DNA of 64,000 bases from Daucus carota subsp. sativus (lineage: Eukaryota > Streptophyta > Magnoliopsida > Apiales > Apiaceae): contig NC_030381.2 of the NCBI RefSeq assembly GCF_001625215.2, positions 5,977,131-6,041,130 of the forward strand. The letters run 5' to 3'. Shown here one piece after another: positions 1 to 10,877 of the stretch. Each line of letters opens with the position of its first letter. Position 1 is the first letter of the stretch. A program made the position numbers and the translations under genes. The notes beneath the pieces were generated by a model that worked only from the letters and a program-made list of their open reading frames with translations, was not told the origin of the DNA and made no database searches.

Positions 1-2300
1 GAAGCCTGTTTGTCAAAGCTGAAAAATGTTGTTTGTATAATAAATTGGAAGTCGGCCGGAAACTGACTTATAACTAGAAATTAGTTTAAGATACTTTTTT
101 CAGTGGCTAATTTTTTTAAACTTGTTTTTGATAAAACTTTCAATAAGGAATAAATTATCCATAAATCACTTTTATTTTTATTATTATATGTTTAATAACC
201 CATAAGTAATCAATAATTCAAAAATTAGCGAGAAATTTTAAACTCTCAGCTTACCAAATAAGTCACGTTACGTCATAAACTCACCCAAACGGGCTCTAGA
301 TCTTAGAGCGTTGTTCTGTTATTTTTAATCTAAAATTTATTGTCTTTTTAAATTAAATTATTAAGTACGATGAATGTTTGGTTTTCGTTGTCGATTTAAT
401 GTTAAATAGACTTAGCATGTCTTGTTATTTGGTGGGTGGTTTTTATTTAAAAAATATGGTTTTCAATTTTAACAAAAATGAAATCAGTTATATAATGATA
501 ATGACCAGACCCAGCCCGGGATGGCGTTTGTATTTTAGTTACCGGCTTCTCGCGGGGAGTGGAATCATTTGGGGACTGTTTGCTAACCAGAAGCAGAAGT
601 TCTTTATGGATTCTGTTTTTTTACCCGTTTGTGTGAAAAAGTAGAAGCAAGAAGTTGAGAATGTTAGATTTTCTATTATAATTTCTGTTTTTTTTACAAA
701 CATTTTACAGACTTATTTACTTTTCAATTCTACCCCACTTCTTTATTTTAAACAAGAAGTCACTTTTTTTTAACTTGGCCAAACGGCTCCCTTCAAAAAT
801 TGTGAGAGCATGTGTAGAAGTGTGTAACTGAAGTCCTTATATATATATATTTATAAACCATTTAATTTTTAAATGAAAATTTATATAGATGATAATTTCA
901 ATAATGATTTTATTTATGTTCTTTATTATTATTATAATATTAAATTCAAAATTTTTTAGTAAAAAGATAATATGAAAAATATGTTTAAAGTGTAAAAAAT
1001 GTGAAAATTGCTAATTATGACTTATGAGAATGAAAACTGGATTACGTTCACTTAGATAAAATGGAATGGAGCAAAAAATGGAATGTTCATTCTATTTCAA
1101 CACTATATTTCCCCACATTCATCATAAAAAATTTAGACTCACCTATATTTAGTTACTATTTCCTCATATTCTTTTCTTTCTCCATAAAATTTTGTTTGTC
1201 ATTATTTCCTAATACTCTCTTTTCTCAATAAGCTTGTTTTGTGCTCTCCTCGCCCCGGTCCTTTTTTACCGTATTTTTTTAATTGTTCGACATACATTTT
1301 AAGGTACATATAAAATATGTTTTCATAATTTATTTTAAAGTTATCCTTTTTTATATTAACATTTAAACATCAGATTTTTATTCAAAAAGAAAAAATTTAA
1401 AATAAATTGTGAAATTATATTTTATAGGAATTGTAAAATGCGTGTCAATCCCCATCCCGAAAGATAAACAACTAAGAGAAATAGAGAGAATAATTTATTT
1501 TAAAATTTTACTTTTCTTAATAAAAAAAAATCTAAAGTTAGACTTTTATCCACAAAACAATTTAAAAATAAATTATAATTATATTTTATATGAGTTTTAC
1601 AACGCGTACCGAGACATACTTCCAAACATAAATCATTAGGTGGAATGAAGGGAGCAACGATTATCACGGCTTTTATGATAAATAATATTATATATGATAA
1701 TATCAATACAATTTTATCAAGAAGATAATAAATAATAAATAATAATATATATAAATTTATAATTAAATATTTATTAGAAAAGAATTTGATAAATCGAGTT
1801 TTAAATTTCACTAATTACACATGAGTTTTTTTAAGCTAAGGCACCATTAATTTCAGGTTCAAAATTTATTTATCTACGTATTAAAATTTACAATTTATAT
1901 TGTTTAGTTGTAAAATATTAAAAAAAGGTGGACATGTCATTTCAATATACAACACATTTAATTATATTTATATTATTAAACTTAAAATATAAATAAAATT
2001 TAAAATTATTATATTTAGTACATAGAAAAGACGAGATATATTAATATTTCTCAAAATACTAATATTTAATATATAACTAATTTAAGTTGAATTTACCTCT
2101 CAAAATCTTTTTTTTTTCCACAACCTCTCAAAATCTATGGTTGTATGTATTGGTGGATCATTCCCGAAAGTTGAAAATTATTTTTTGACACGTTTTTTAA
2201 GACTCATTTAAAATATAATTTCACAATATATTTTTAATTTTTTTTTCCCTGATTAAAAGTTTAATCTTTTAACTTTTATTAAAAATGATTAAAATAAAAT
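1..2300. other. AT-rich intergenic DNA with MITE remnants
   Basis: No credible gene is seen. Short open frames here lack codon structure and homology I recognise. About 640-790 resembles 38640-38850 (a shared stretch around AACAAGAAGTCA followed by a CAAACG motif), so both are probably pieces of one old MITE family. About 1387-1480 resembles 63080-63180 and looks like the internal and right part of a decayed Stowaway-like element. Confidence 0.5.
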
Positions 2301-3233
2301 TATGGGATTATGTTTTTTTTTTTTTTTTTTTTTTTTTGATAGGCAAAAGCGAAAATTACAAATACGGAAGCCGGCTTTACAGAGCAAAATAGCCAAGCTT
2401 CAACAGAACTAACACCAATGCTAGAAACCAACATAACCTTAACCTAGACTACTACAATATCAGCATACTAAAAAGACAGAAAATGAAGCAAGCCTGATCC
2501 TTAAACAAGCCAAAGAATTAGACCTGGCAGCGCACTAGAAGCCATATAGTCAATAGCACTGCTGGGCCTGGTTACCTCCACCTTATACACCTGCCTGCTC
2601 ATCCTCAGTTAGATCAATGACTGGAAACCTTCCATTTGCATCTCTGAATTCAGCCATGATTTCTCCATCCCCAAAGTTCGGCTGAACCTCCAGGAAATCA
2701 GCTTGCGGGCCTAGCCCGACATCCATGTCCAGCTTTTCCTGCAACTCCTCAAAAGGCTGAGGCACTTCAACCAATGACGTGCAGTTCGTCACCCCATATT
2801 GAGCCATGCATATTGCTGCTCTATTCCTGGAAGCATTGACTGACTTGAGTTCGCAGTCCCACTTCAGACCATCCTCCTGCCTTGTCCCATTGTAGGTTCT
2901 ACTAAGGTTGTTGATTTGCCCGACCACTTCCTCAAGTTCTTCCTCTTCAATCACCTCCTCGTCTTGATGCAGAAGGATTTCATAGGCCTGGACATTGTCA
3001 GATTCAAGAATCACACGAGGGATTCTTTTCCTGTAAGCTGTGACCATTGCCTTATGAATGGCCCAAAGCTGCAGCTCCAGAAAACCAACATCTTTCATAG
3101 GACCCATGATACCCCATAGATACTCCATTCTGTTATTCCTAGCCAATATGCCAATGCTATTAACATTTCCATTTGGCATTGGCTCATTGAAGGTTGAGGC
3201 ATGAATGTTGACCTTAATATGGGATTATGTTTT
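2301..3233 (-). mobile_element. 5'-truncated LINE with 16-bp target-site duplication
   Basis: Read on the minus strand, the element runs from about 3217 to a poly(A) tail seen as a run of about 26 T at 2312-2337. The same 16 bases, TATGGGATTATGTTTT, lie at 2301-2316 and at 3218-3233. This is a typical target-site duplication from LINE (target-primed) insertion; its first T residues merge with the tail. The roughly 0.9 kb body encodes only the RNase H-like end of a plant L1-type polyprotein, so the copy was truncated at its 5' end on insertion. The intact duplication argues for a fairly young insertion. Confidence 0.85.
2583..3217 (-). pseudogene. LINE RNase H-like domain fragment
   Basis: An open frame continues without a stop from the truncation point near 3217 to 2583. 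The first Met is at 3179, giving 198 residues. The protein follows the plant LINE RNase H (RVT_3) pattern: a KVNIHAS strand where KxNxDxS is usual, then FLELQLWAIHKAM matching the xELxAL helix with its Glu, then VILESDN matching the ILExDS strand with its Asp. The first catalytic Asp position reads His, so activity is unlikely. An acidic linker (EEVIEEEELEEV) and a C-terminal tail follow. No promoter or ATG context is seen. It is best read as a fragment left by truncation, although the frame is still open. Confidence 0.7.
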
Positions 3234-3295
3234 ATGTTTTATAAGAGTCTGACGTAAACAAGAAATAAAACGGAGGGAACAATGTATTTCACCGA

Positions 3296-3990
3296 GGGGT
3301 GAGCAAGAAATCGAATTAAAACCGAAACCGCTAAAAATCAAACTATGTAAAACCAAACCAAACCGGAACCGAAAATTTAAAAACTGAACCGATTATAATG
3401 GTTGCGGTTTCGGTTTTAGGATAAAACCGAATCGCAAAAAACCAAACCGATTATATATGTGTGTGTATTTAAGAATAATAATAATACATATAAATATATT
3501 AATTATCAACTTCATGCACAAACTAAATTTATCTAAGATCCCTCGATTTTTGATTGTTAAAACTTTGAAATTTTCTCAACCTCAAAAACTTGTGCAATGA
3601 TGCATACATTTATCTGATAATTAAGAAATCTTAAAAAATTAGAATATTATAACAAGCAGCATATTAATATTTTTGAAAGTAAAGCAAAAATATATGATTA
3701 AAATACTAGAAATTATATACATGTAGTGAAGGGAAACATATGATTCTCTTTGAAAGATTTAGTTCCATAAAAATAAATGGGGAACTAATTACTTTAATAA
3801 CATTTTATCTTTTGGAAGTAATTTTTTTTGTTTTTATGATTTTAAAACTGAAACCGATTCAAGATTTTGGGACTGAAACCAATCTAACGGTTCGGTTCCT
3901 ATATCGATTTTCAATTCTAAAAATCGGAGATTTGCGGTATCGGCAGCGATTTTTGTCCTGTTTGAAAATTAGAGGTATGAGGTATTTTAG
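3296..3990. mobile_element. hAT-like remnant with AACCG-type subterminal repeats
   Basis: The left part begins GGGGTGAGCAAG, close to the TAGGGGTGAGCAA start common in plant hAT elements. It is followed by many short repeats of AACCGAAACCG and AACCAAACC. Near 3880-3920 the inverted form (CGGTTCGGTTC) appears. Neither the exact right end nor a target duplication could be recognised, so the limits are approximate. Confidence 0.45.
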
Positions 3991-5206
3991 AGGTTTGACC
4001 ATTCCAATCCGCTAATATAAGTTTTTGATAGTTAGCGGATTGAAGTAGAAGTTTGAGCTCAAAAAGCTAATTTTAAAAAAACTATTTTGAGGAATTTTTT
4101 GGGTTAACGGTTTAGATATGCATCACAAAAAACTCATCAACTAGCTATTTATCAAACAGTTTTACAACAAATCGTTAATTCAATCCGTTAGTCAAAAAAT
4201 CTATTTCAATCAGTTAGTCAAAATATCTAAAAATTAACCGCTAACTCCCAGCCTTTAACCTAGACCGCACCGATCCGCCCTTTTCTCCCTAACTTCACCT
4301 TTTCGGTTGAACAAAGGAGTTATATCAATCACAAAAGCAGTTGGCAACCAAAGACCCATCATTAAACATGAACGCAACACATGATATGACCTCATTAATA
4401 CGGACTACATAGTACAAACATAAACATCAAATGAGAATACATGTCATTACTCGTAGACCGTAATGTTTATGTAAATAAATCTTATTCCTTATGTCCCACC
4501 GATTCTTTAATTTTTTTTTATATCCCGCTCCTTCTTTTTATGTTACAAAACTTTTCTACGATAATTAATTGATAACCAATATTTAAATTCGAAAAGAACA
4601 ATGAAAAAATTGCAACATTTTATTTTTGTGATTTATCAATAAAATAATTAATTATTTTTTATAATTTAAGCTTATTTAATATTTGTTTAAATACTTCTCG
4701 AAGTTAATTGATCACGTGTCCAACTAGGGATGACAAACTCATCCACTGACTATTCGATAATGCTCAACAAAATGATTTTTTAAAATCTTGTCAAACTAGT
4801 TCTTACATGAAATTATAAAAACCATTTAGAGTCTAAGACAGATCGGTAAGTTGTAGAATTAAGAAGAATTTTTTTAAGATAAACCTTAAACATATAACTT
4901 GTCTTAAGAGGAAGTCATTATTTACATAAACTCTAAATCATAAGAAAACTAAAATCACACATGCAATACAGAAAAAATAAAAAAACACTCATGTAGTAGT
5001 AGAAAAGAAATTGATATCTTAAGTTTGAATTGCAATCAACTATCATCAATTCTCCAAAATTCAAATCACAAACAAGAACTCTACTCAAAATCTAAAACTA
5101 ATTAACTTAAATCACGCCTCAGTATCTTATTTAAACTCAATTATCAGTAACAGTCTCCTAATTATTATAACAAACAAACCGAACCAAACCGGTCCGGACC
5201 GAGTCA
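3991..5206. other. intergenic DNA upstream of the epimerase gene
   Basis: No gene is seen. 4000-4260 contains imperfect inverted pieces around AATCCGCTAA and TTAGCGGATT, perhaps an old MITE. 5165-5200 is rich in CCGAACC and CCGG and leads into the promoter of the gene that follows. Confidence 0.4.
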
Positions 5207-5215
5207 CTATATATA
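5207..5215 (+). promoter_or_regulatory. TATA box of the epimerase gene
   Basis: CTATATATA lies about 135 bases before the ATG at 5348, preceded by a GC-richer stretch and followed by a CA-rich tract. The spacing would give a 5' leader of roughly 100 bases. This is inference from motif and position only. Confidence 0.5.
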
Positions 5216-5347
5216 CACACACACCTGTCCACACTGGTATATAGATACAGTAACTTGTGTCTATAGGTTCCGGACTTCCGGTGATAGTTAAGTTTAATTA
5301 GGGGAGAAATTAGGGTTTAGGTTTACATTGAAGTGACGCAGGTGAAG

Positions 5348-6655
5348 ATGACGCAATTGAAGCCGATATTATCGCATCTCGACGCAATTCCGTCGACGCC
5401 GGGGAAGTTCAAGCCGGAGAAGTCGTTCTCGTACTATTACCGGCTCCGATTGCACTCTAAGCTCACTCTGTGGTCGTTTATCTTCGTGGTGGCGATTGTT
5501 TTCTTGGTTTTGGTGTCGGCTCCGGCGCCGGCGCCGGAGGGGAATCGCAGGAGTTTGCAGACGGCGGGGAAGTACGCCGGGTCGGGTTGGGAGAACCGTG
5601 TCCGGGTCTCGGCCCGGGGGAAAACGGGTCGGGTCGTGCTGGTGACCGGAGCGGCGGGGTTCGTGGGGGCCCACGTGTCGGCGGCGCTGAAGCGGAGAGG
5701 AGACGGTGTGGTGGGGTTGGATAATTTTAACAAATATTACGAGATTACCCTTAAGGAATCGAGGAAATTACTTCTTGAGAAAGATGGGGTTTTTGTGATC
5801 AAAGGGGATATCAATGATGCTGGGTTGCTGAAGAAGCTTTTCGAAACGGTGTCGTTTACTCATGTGATGCATTTGGCTGCTCAGGCCGGAGTACGGTACG
5901 CGATGAAAAACCCTGCTTCTTATATTCAAAGTAATGTTGCTGGTTTTGTTAATTTGCTAGAAGCTTGTAAGTCAGCAAACCCTCAGCCTGCTGTAATTTG
6001 GGCCTCTTCGAGTTCGGTCTACGGGCTGAACTCGAAGGTGCCCTTTTCGGAAAAGGATAGGACTGATCAACCTGCTAGTTTATATGCTGCAACTAAGAAA
6101 GCTGGTGAGGAAATTGCTCATAGTTATAATCATATTTACGGGTTGTCGTTGACGGGGTTAAGGTTTTTTACTGTTTACGGGCCTTGGGGGAGGCCGGATA
6201 TGGCATATTTCTTTTTTACAAGGAATATACTTAAGGGTAAGTCGATTATGATTTTTGAGGGTGTGGATCATGGGACGGTGGCGAGGGATTTTACCTATAT
6301 TGATGATGTGGTGAAGGGATGTGTGGGTGCGTTGGATACAGCGAAAAAGAGTACGGGGAGCGGGGGGAAGAAGAAAGGCGCGGCGCAGTTCAGGATTTAC
6401 AATTTGGGGAATACGTCGCCTGTGCCTGTTAGTAAGCTTGTGAGTATATTGGAGAAGCATTTGAAGGTGAAGGCGAAGAAGAAGGTGGTGACTATGCCTA
6501 GGAATGGGGATGTTCCATTTACCCATGCGAATATCAGTTTGGCTAGTAAGGAGCTGGGTTATAAGCCTACAACGGATTTGGAGGCTGGATTGAAGAAGTT
6601 TGTTAAGTGGTACCTTAGTTACTATGACTCTGAGAAGCAGCATGCTAGCTGGTGA
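5348..6655 (+). CDS. GAE: UDP-glucuronate 4-epimerase (GAE family), intronless
   Basis: The 435-residue protein interconverts UDP-glucuronate and UDP-galacturonate, the precursor for pectin, as a Golgi type II membrane protein. A short cytosolic N-terminus precedes one membrane segment at about residues 39-58 (WSFIFVVAIVFLVLV). A Pro/Ala-rich linker then leads into an extended SDR epimerase domain. The NAD-binding motif GAAGFVG is at 101-107. The Ser run SSSS at 220-223 and YAATK at 246-250 supply the catalytic Ser, Tyr and Lys. RFFTVYGPWGRPDMA is the family signature. The length is typical and the gene has no intron, as in Arabidopsis GAE genes. The ATG at 5348 was chosen because the frame upstream offers only a GTG. 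The 5' third is markedly GC-rich, so open frames on the other strand there are shadows. The family call is very safe; which paralogue is not. Confidence 0.97.
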   Translation: MTQLKPILSHLDAIPSTPGKFKPEKSFSYYYRLRLHSKLTLWSFIFVVAIVFLVLVSAPAPAPEGNRRSLQTAGKYAGSGWENRVRVSARGKTGRVVLVTGAAGFVGAHVSAALKRRGDGVVGLDNFNKYYEITLKESRKLLLEKDGVFVIKGDINDAGLLKKLFETVSFTHVMHLAAQAGVRYAMKNPASYIQSNVAGFVNLLEACKSANPQPAVIWASSSSVYGLNSKVPFSEKDRTDQPASLYAATKKAGEEIAHSYNHIYGLSLTGLRFFTVYGPWGRPDMAYFFFTRNILKGKSIMIFEGVDHGTVARDFTYIDDVVKGCVGALDTAKKSTGSGGKKKGAAQFRIYNLGNTSPVPVSKLVSILEKHLKVKAKKKVVTMPRNGDVPFTHANISLASKELGYKPTTDLEAGLKKFVKWYLSYYDSEKQHASW

Positions 6656-9600
6656 ACGAGACTGAAGTGTGATTGTGTAATCGACTTATCGATGTTTTGC
6701 TTTGTTTGTGGATGACTTATGATTATACATGCCTGCCTACCAATTCAGTCTGAAGCTGTATGATTAGAGCACTGTTCATTCGGGCAGTGTTTTCCGGTCT
6801 CATCCTAGCTTATGTGTTGTACAGTATTTGGTAGGTCTGAACTTGTACTGAACAGCGGACTTGGTGTGCTCATCCTGGCATTAGCTTAATAAGAAAACCC
6901 TATGACTATCGTGAGATCTTTTAGATGTTTATGATTTAGTTTACTTGTTTATACTAGTGCTGAATATTTTGTCCTTTTAATCACTGATTTTAATGTTTTC
7001 GTTGAACTCTGTTCATGATTTTGTTCTCCTCATATCATTATATCGCATTTGCAATATTATATATTTTTTTATTTTTTTTTGCTGATTTGCATCATCAAGT
7101 TAATGGAGCTGGATGCAATATCCTCATATTGATTTTTTTTAATGATTGTCGATGTTTGTAGATATATAGTGACATAGTGTTAGGATCTAGGTTGTCATAG
7201 TCGTATATTCATAGTCTGAAATCGGTTATTTGCTTTAGCACGAACTTTTCATGTTCTGCTCCATGTCAGGCCCTTCATATTATTTCTATATTTTGTAAAA
7301 TTTGAAGATGTTAGATTAGGCCCTTCGAATTGTTTTTGTAAAACTTGAAGAAGGTTTACAATTACTCTTCTTTTTTTTTGTTGGCCTTTTTTTGTATCTG
7401 ATCTTTATGGCAATTGGTGAATCTGCTAAAATATTTTTACTTTTCCTTTGTGAGGTTGGTCTATCAAGGATAACACCTGGAATTGGTTGTTTGGTTGTAA
7501 TGCTGTGATCGTCTTCATAGAAATAAGCTTAGCCTGCCAACTTTGACGTATATGTACAGCGATAGTTATATATCTGAATGACTGAATGGATAGGTGCCTC
7601 TTTGTCTACTAGTTATTGGACTTTCATGTGTGACTACTTCTGGTAGAGATCAAGCTGTTGATGTAAGTATTGATGTCACACCTCCCTTTTCCTTTTTGAC
7701 GGAGTCATTGATGCTACACTAAGGTGATGTATTGATGGCCAATTTATCTATAAATTTTACACAAGGTTTTGGGTTTTAAACTGCAGTAGTTTTGCCGATT
7801 GATTATACATATATTATTTCGTGTGCCATATGTGTTGTTTCTTTCGACTTCAGAAGATACGGTATAGAAGATGTTGTTCTTGTTTGCAAATTTTTAACAA
7901 GGGAGCGCAGAGGCTTTGTAAGGACCAGAAAGTTTTGTAAATTTGTTTTAAATCAGTCCCAGATCGGACACTTCTTGCTTGTCAGTTGTCATAGGATAAA
8001 ATATTCTGTCAAATGAGCTTATGTTTGAAATATTTGTTCGAAACTGGATAAGCCATTTGCACACAAGTGTGTGCAACTAGATAAGTCTCTGCTGTTCTCT
8101 ATTTCTGGATGAGCTGTTACTACTTGTTAGTGATGCACGGATGTAATAAATTTGTTTGCTCATTTTTCTGATGTCATTTTGAATTCAATTCCAGTTTGTT
8201 CTATGATACAGTTTGGTTTTTGGATATGGGATCTGGAAAACAATAATTTGTTATATTATCAACAGAAAGAGATTAGATAGCATTTGCCTGAGAGTCAAAC
8301 AAGTTTGAATTATATTTTTCGATTTTTTTTATTATGATATAAATATTTTTTTAATATTTCATATTTTATAATTTATCTACCTTTAGTCATTACATTTAAT
8401 TAAATAATTCTATTGTTTCATGTCAAACTAAGAACAATCAATGAGATTTCATGTAAAAATAACTTCGATTTTTTTAAGTGTAATTCAGATTATTATACAA
8501 AAACACATTTCCATCTATGTCTGTGAGGTGAAAATAAGATCTTTATTTAAACCTATGAGCAAGACACGTGTTTACGTACACCTTTCTTAATGATATAATT
8601 TCAGAAAAATGAATCAGATATCGAACAAAAAAAAAATAAAAAAATCGAACATTTCTATAATTAAGTTTATAGATATAATTAGCTTTTCTGGTTCTTAAAA
8701 GATTATGCTATGTGCCTATGTAGCTTATGTTGTTGCCAGTCCGCGAGGATCATAAACTTGAAACATGCACTTGCTTGTTACTCAGCAATGAAAAAATTTA
8801 AGTGGCAATATGCGGGAAAGTTGCGATGATGTTGTATCAATATGCTTGGTTTAAATAATTTTTTGACTGTATATATCTATCGATCGCAAAATATTTTTGT
8901 GTACAGGGAGCTCAGTGTTCTAAATGAATTTCGAATATATTTTCAAGACGGGTTTGAAGCGGTAGCGATATATTTAACAGGCAACCAGTGATGGAATCAG
9001 GATTTCGAAACAGTCGGGACTAATATAATGAAAGTCACAAATACATTCTACAAGCAGATAGTCAGGACTAATATAATTCAAGTTAAATTTTGTAGATTAG
9101 CTGGGGCCTAAAAATCAAGTTTTGTCCTAATTTTTAACTAACAGTCATGATTTATAAAATTCTCTATTATTTTTCAAAAGTCAGAATAGGCTGACCTGCA
9201 AGCACATATGAAGGCACTTCTGCATTTTCTTGTTGCATTCCCTTTCTTTTTTTTCAAAATTAGTGACTACAATGTGGCAGCTAGGAAGTCTCAGAGAATG
9301 GTAGTTTTAATGGTAGAGTTCCATCAAAAAAATTGACAGAAAATAAGATAGTAACAATCCACCTAATGGAGATTCCTACAGTCCACCTAAATACTGATGA
9401 TTCACAGGCTGAAATTGCCAATAATTCTGACAGCCCTTTTAAATGGAGTCAGCCACACTTGATTTCTGATAATACAGTTTTCGTCGGAAGCGGCATTAAT
9501 CTTCTGATACAAGAAAATTGCAGACATTGTTCATGAGGAATCTGTTGCTGCAGATAGTTATTTGTACATGCATATGAGCAAAGTGAAAGTGTGAAACTGT

Positions 9601-10877
9601 AAAGTTTAACTAACAAAGGTTGATGTTATAAAGGTTTGATTCTACAAACACTTTCTCCTTTTAGCTGCTTTCATTTGACTCTGGCCACATATTAAAGTGT
9701 GCGTGACCCCTCACAAAAAAAAGGTTCGGAATGGACTACTAATGTGGAGTTAACAGGTGCCTGTGCGGCCAACACACAAGATAAAAGTTCATTCCTTGAT
9801 TTACTTTGTAAAGGGAAATTGAGCCACTCAATTTCAAATTTGAATGACAGATTCTGTTTCTGGTTCCAGTTTGGCCCAAATCAATAATGAATCTGAGTTG
9901 TTTAGCACCATGTAACATCATAACATTAATAGCATGGTACAAATATTAATTTTCAAGAGGATAAAACTTATTCAATGGATCACAATATGGATGGATGGAA
10001 CTTTAAGTATTAAAATATGAGTGAGTGTTCTATATCATTTAACACAGTTTCCCTATTTTCTTCATGAAGGCCAGCACCTAAAACATGCTTGGTGTTTTCT
10101 GCATGCACTTTCACTTTATGTATAATTGGTTTCACTTTTGTCACTTTTATTTTACTAATGCTTCTCCTGTTAATACTACTTTACAATCATCAAGGCCATT
10201 GATTCTATATTGCTTTGCATACTGCTCAAGAACTTGTGAGCTGTTAGTGGCGCTTATGCAGGACTATAATTCAAAAATATGGGTTCCAGAAAGTGATGTT
10301 TTTTCAATCTTCTTGAAATAGTTAACTGCAGGCCTTTTCTTTGTCAAGTTCTAAATTGACATGAACCTAGAAAGGATTGACTTAAAGTCTGAACACTTAT
10401 TCTTGGATCTCGAAAATTAGAAAATTTGAATCACTAAATTACTTGTATAAAAATATAAATCATCTTCTTTTCGACATAAAGTATCGAGATTATAAATTTT
10501 CCCAGGTCATGGCATATGGAATTTTTATTTCCAACTCACAAGATAGTTTATATAAGCCTATGTTAAATTTAAAGGGTAACTTACTACATATTTTTCTAAA
10601 AGAATTTTTTGAGTAATTCATAATCTACTTTATATGTACCCCTTGGAACATTCTTTCTAGAAAAATCAAGACCAAGACAGTAATCAAAGTCATTACCAGT
10701 CCTGGAGAGAGTGGACTTGAGAGCAAACAAAACTTTTCAGTTTCATACTTCACCATTTCTTCATATTTTCCCTCACTCTTCTATGTTGAATCTCCATAAA
10801 AAAAAACTTGACAGTGATTATAAAGAAACCAACTTAGTTCTGTCTCAGTTTCACTGCTGTTAGGATCATTCTGTAAT
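6656..10877. other. long intergenic region
   Basis: The first few hundred bases are the 3' flank of the epimerase gene, with an AATAAGAAAA polyadenylation-like signal near 6885-6897. No further gene can be supported. 8987-9130 begins CAGTGATGGAATCAGGATTTCG and looks like a worn copy of the left end of the element at 53582-53824. 9333-9536 is a 67-codon open frame with no recognised similarity. 8310-8660 is very AT-rich. Confidence 0.45.

Noticed and set aside
5333-5347. Five-codon N-terminal extension of the epimerase frame
   Set aside because: It starts with GTG, not ATG; the ATG at 5348 has good context and gives the usual family length.
5369-5733. Minus-strand and alternate-frame open frames over the epimerase 5' region
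   Set aside because: They are shadows caused by the GC-rich coding sequence; they have no domain of their own.
9333-9536. 67-codon open frame
   Set aside because: No recognisable family, no splice partners and no leader; kept only as a note in the intergenic entry.
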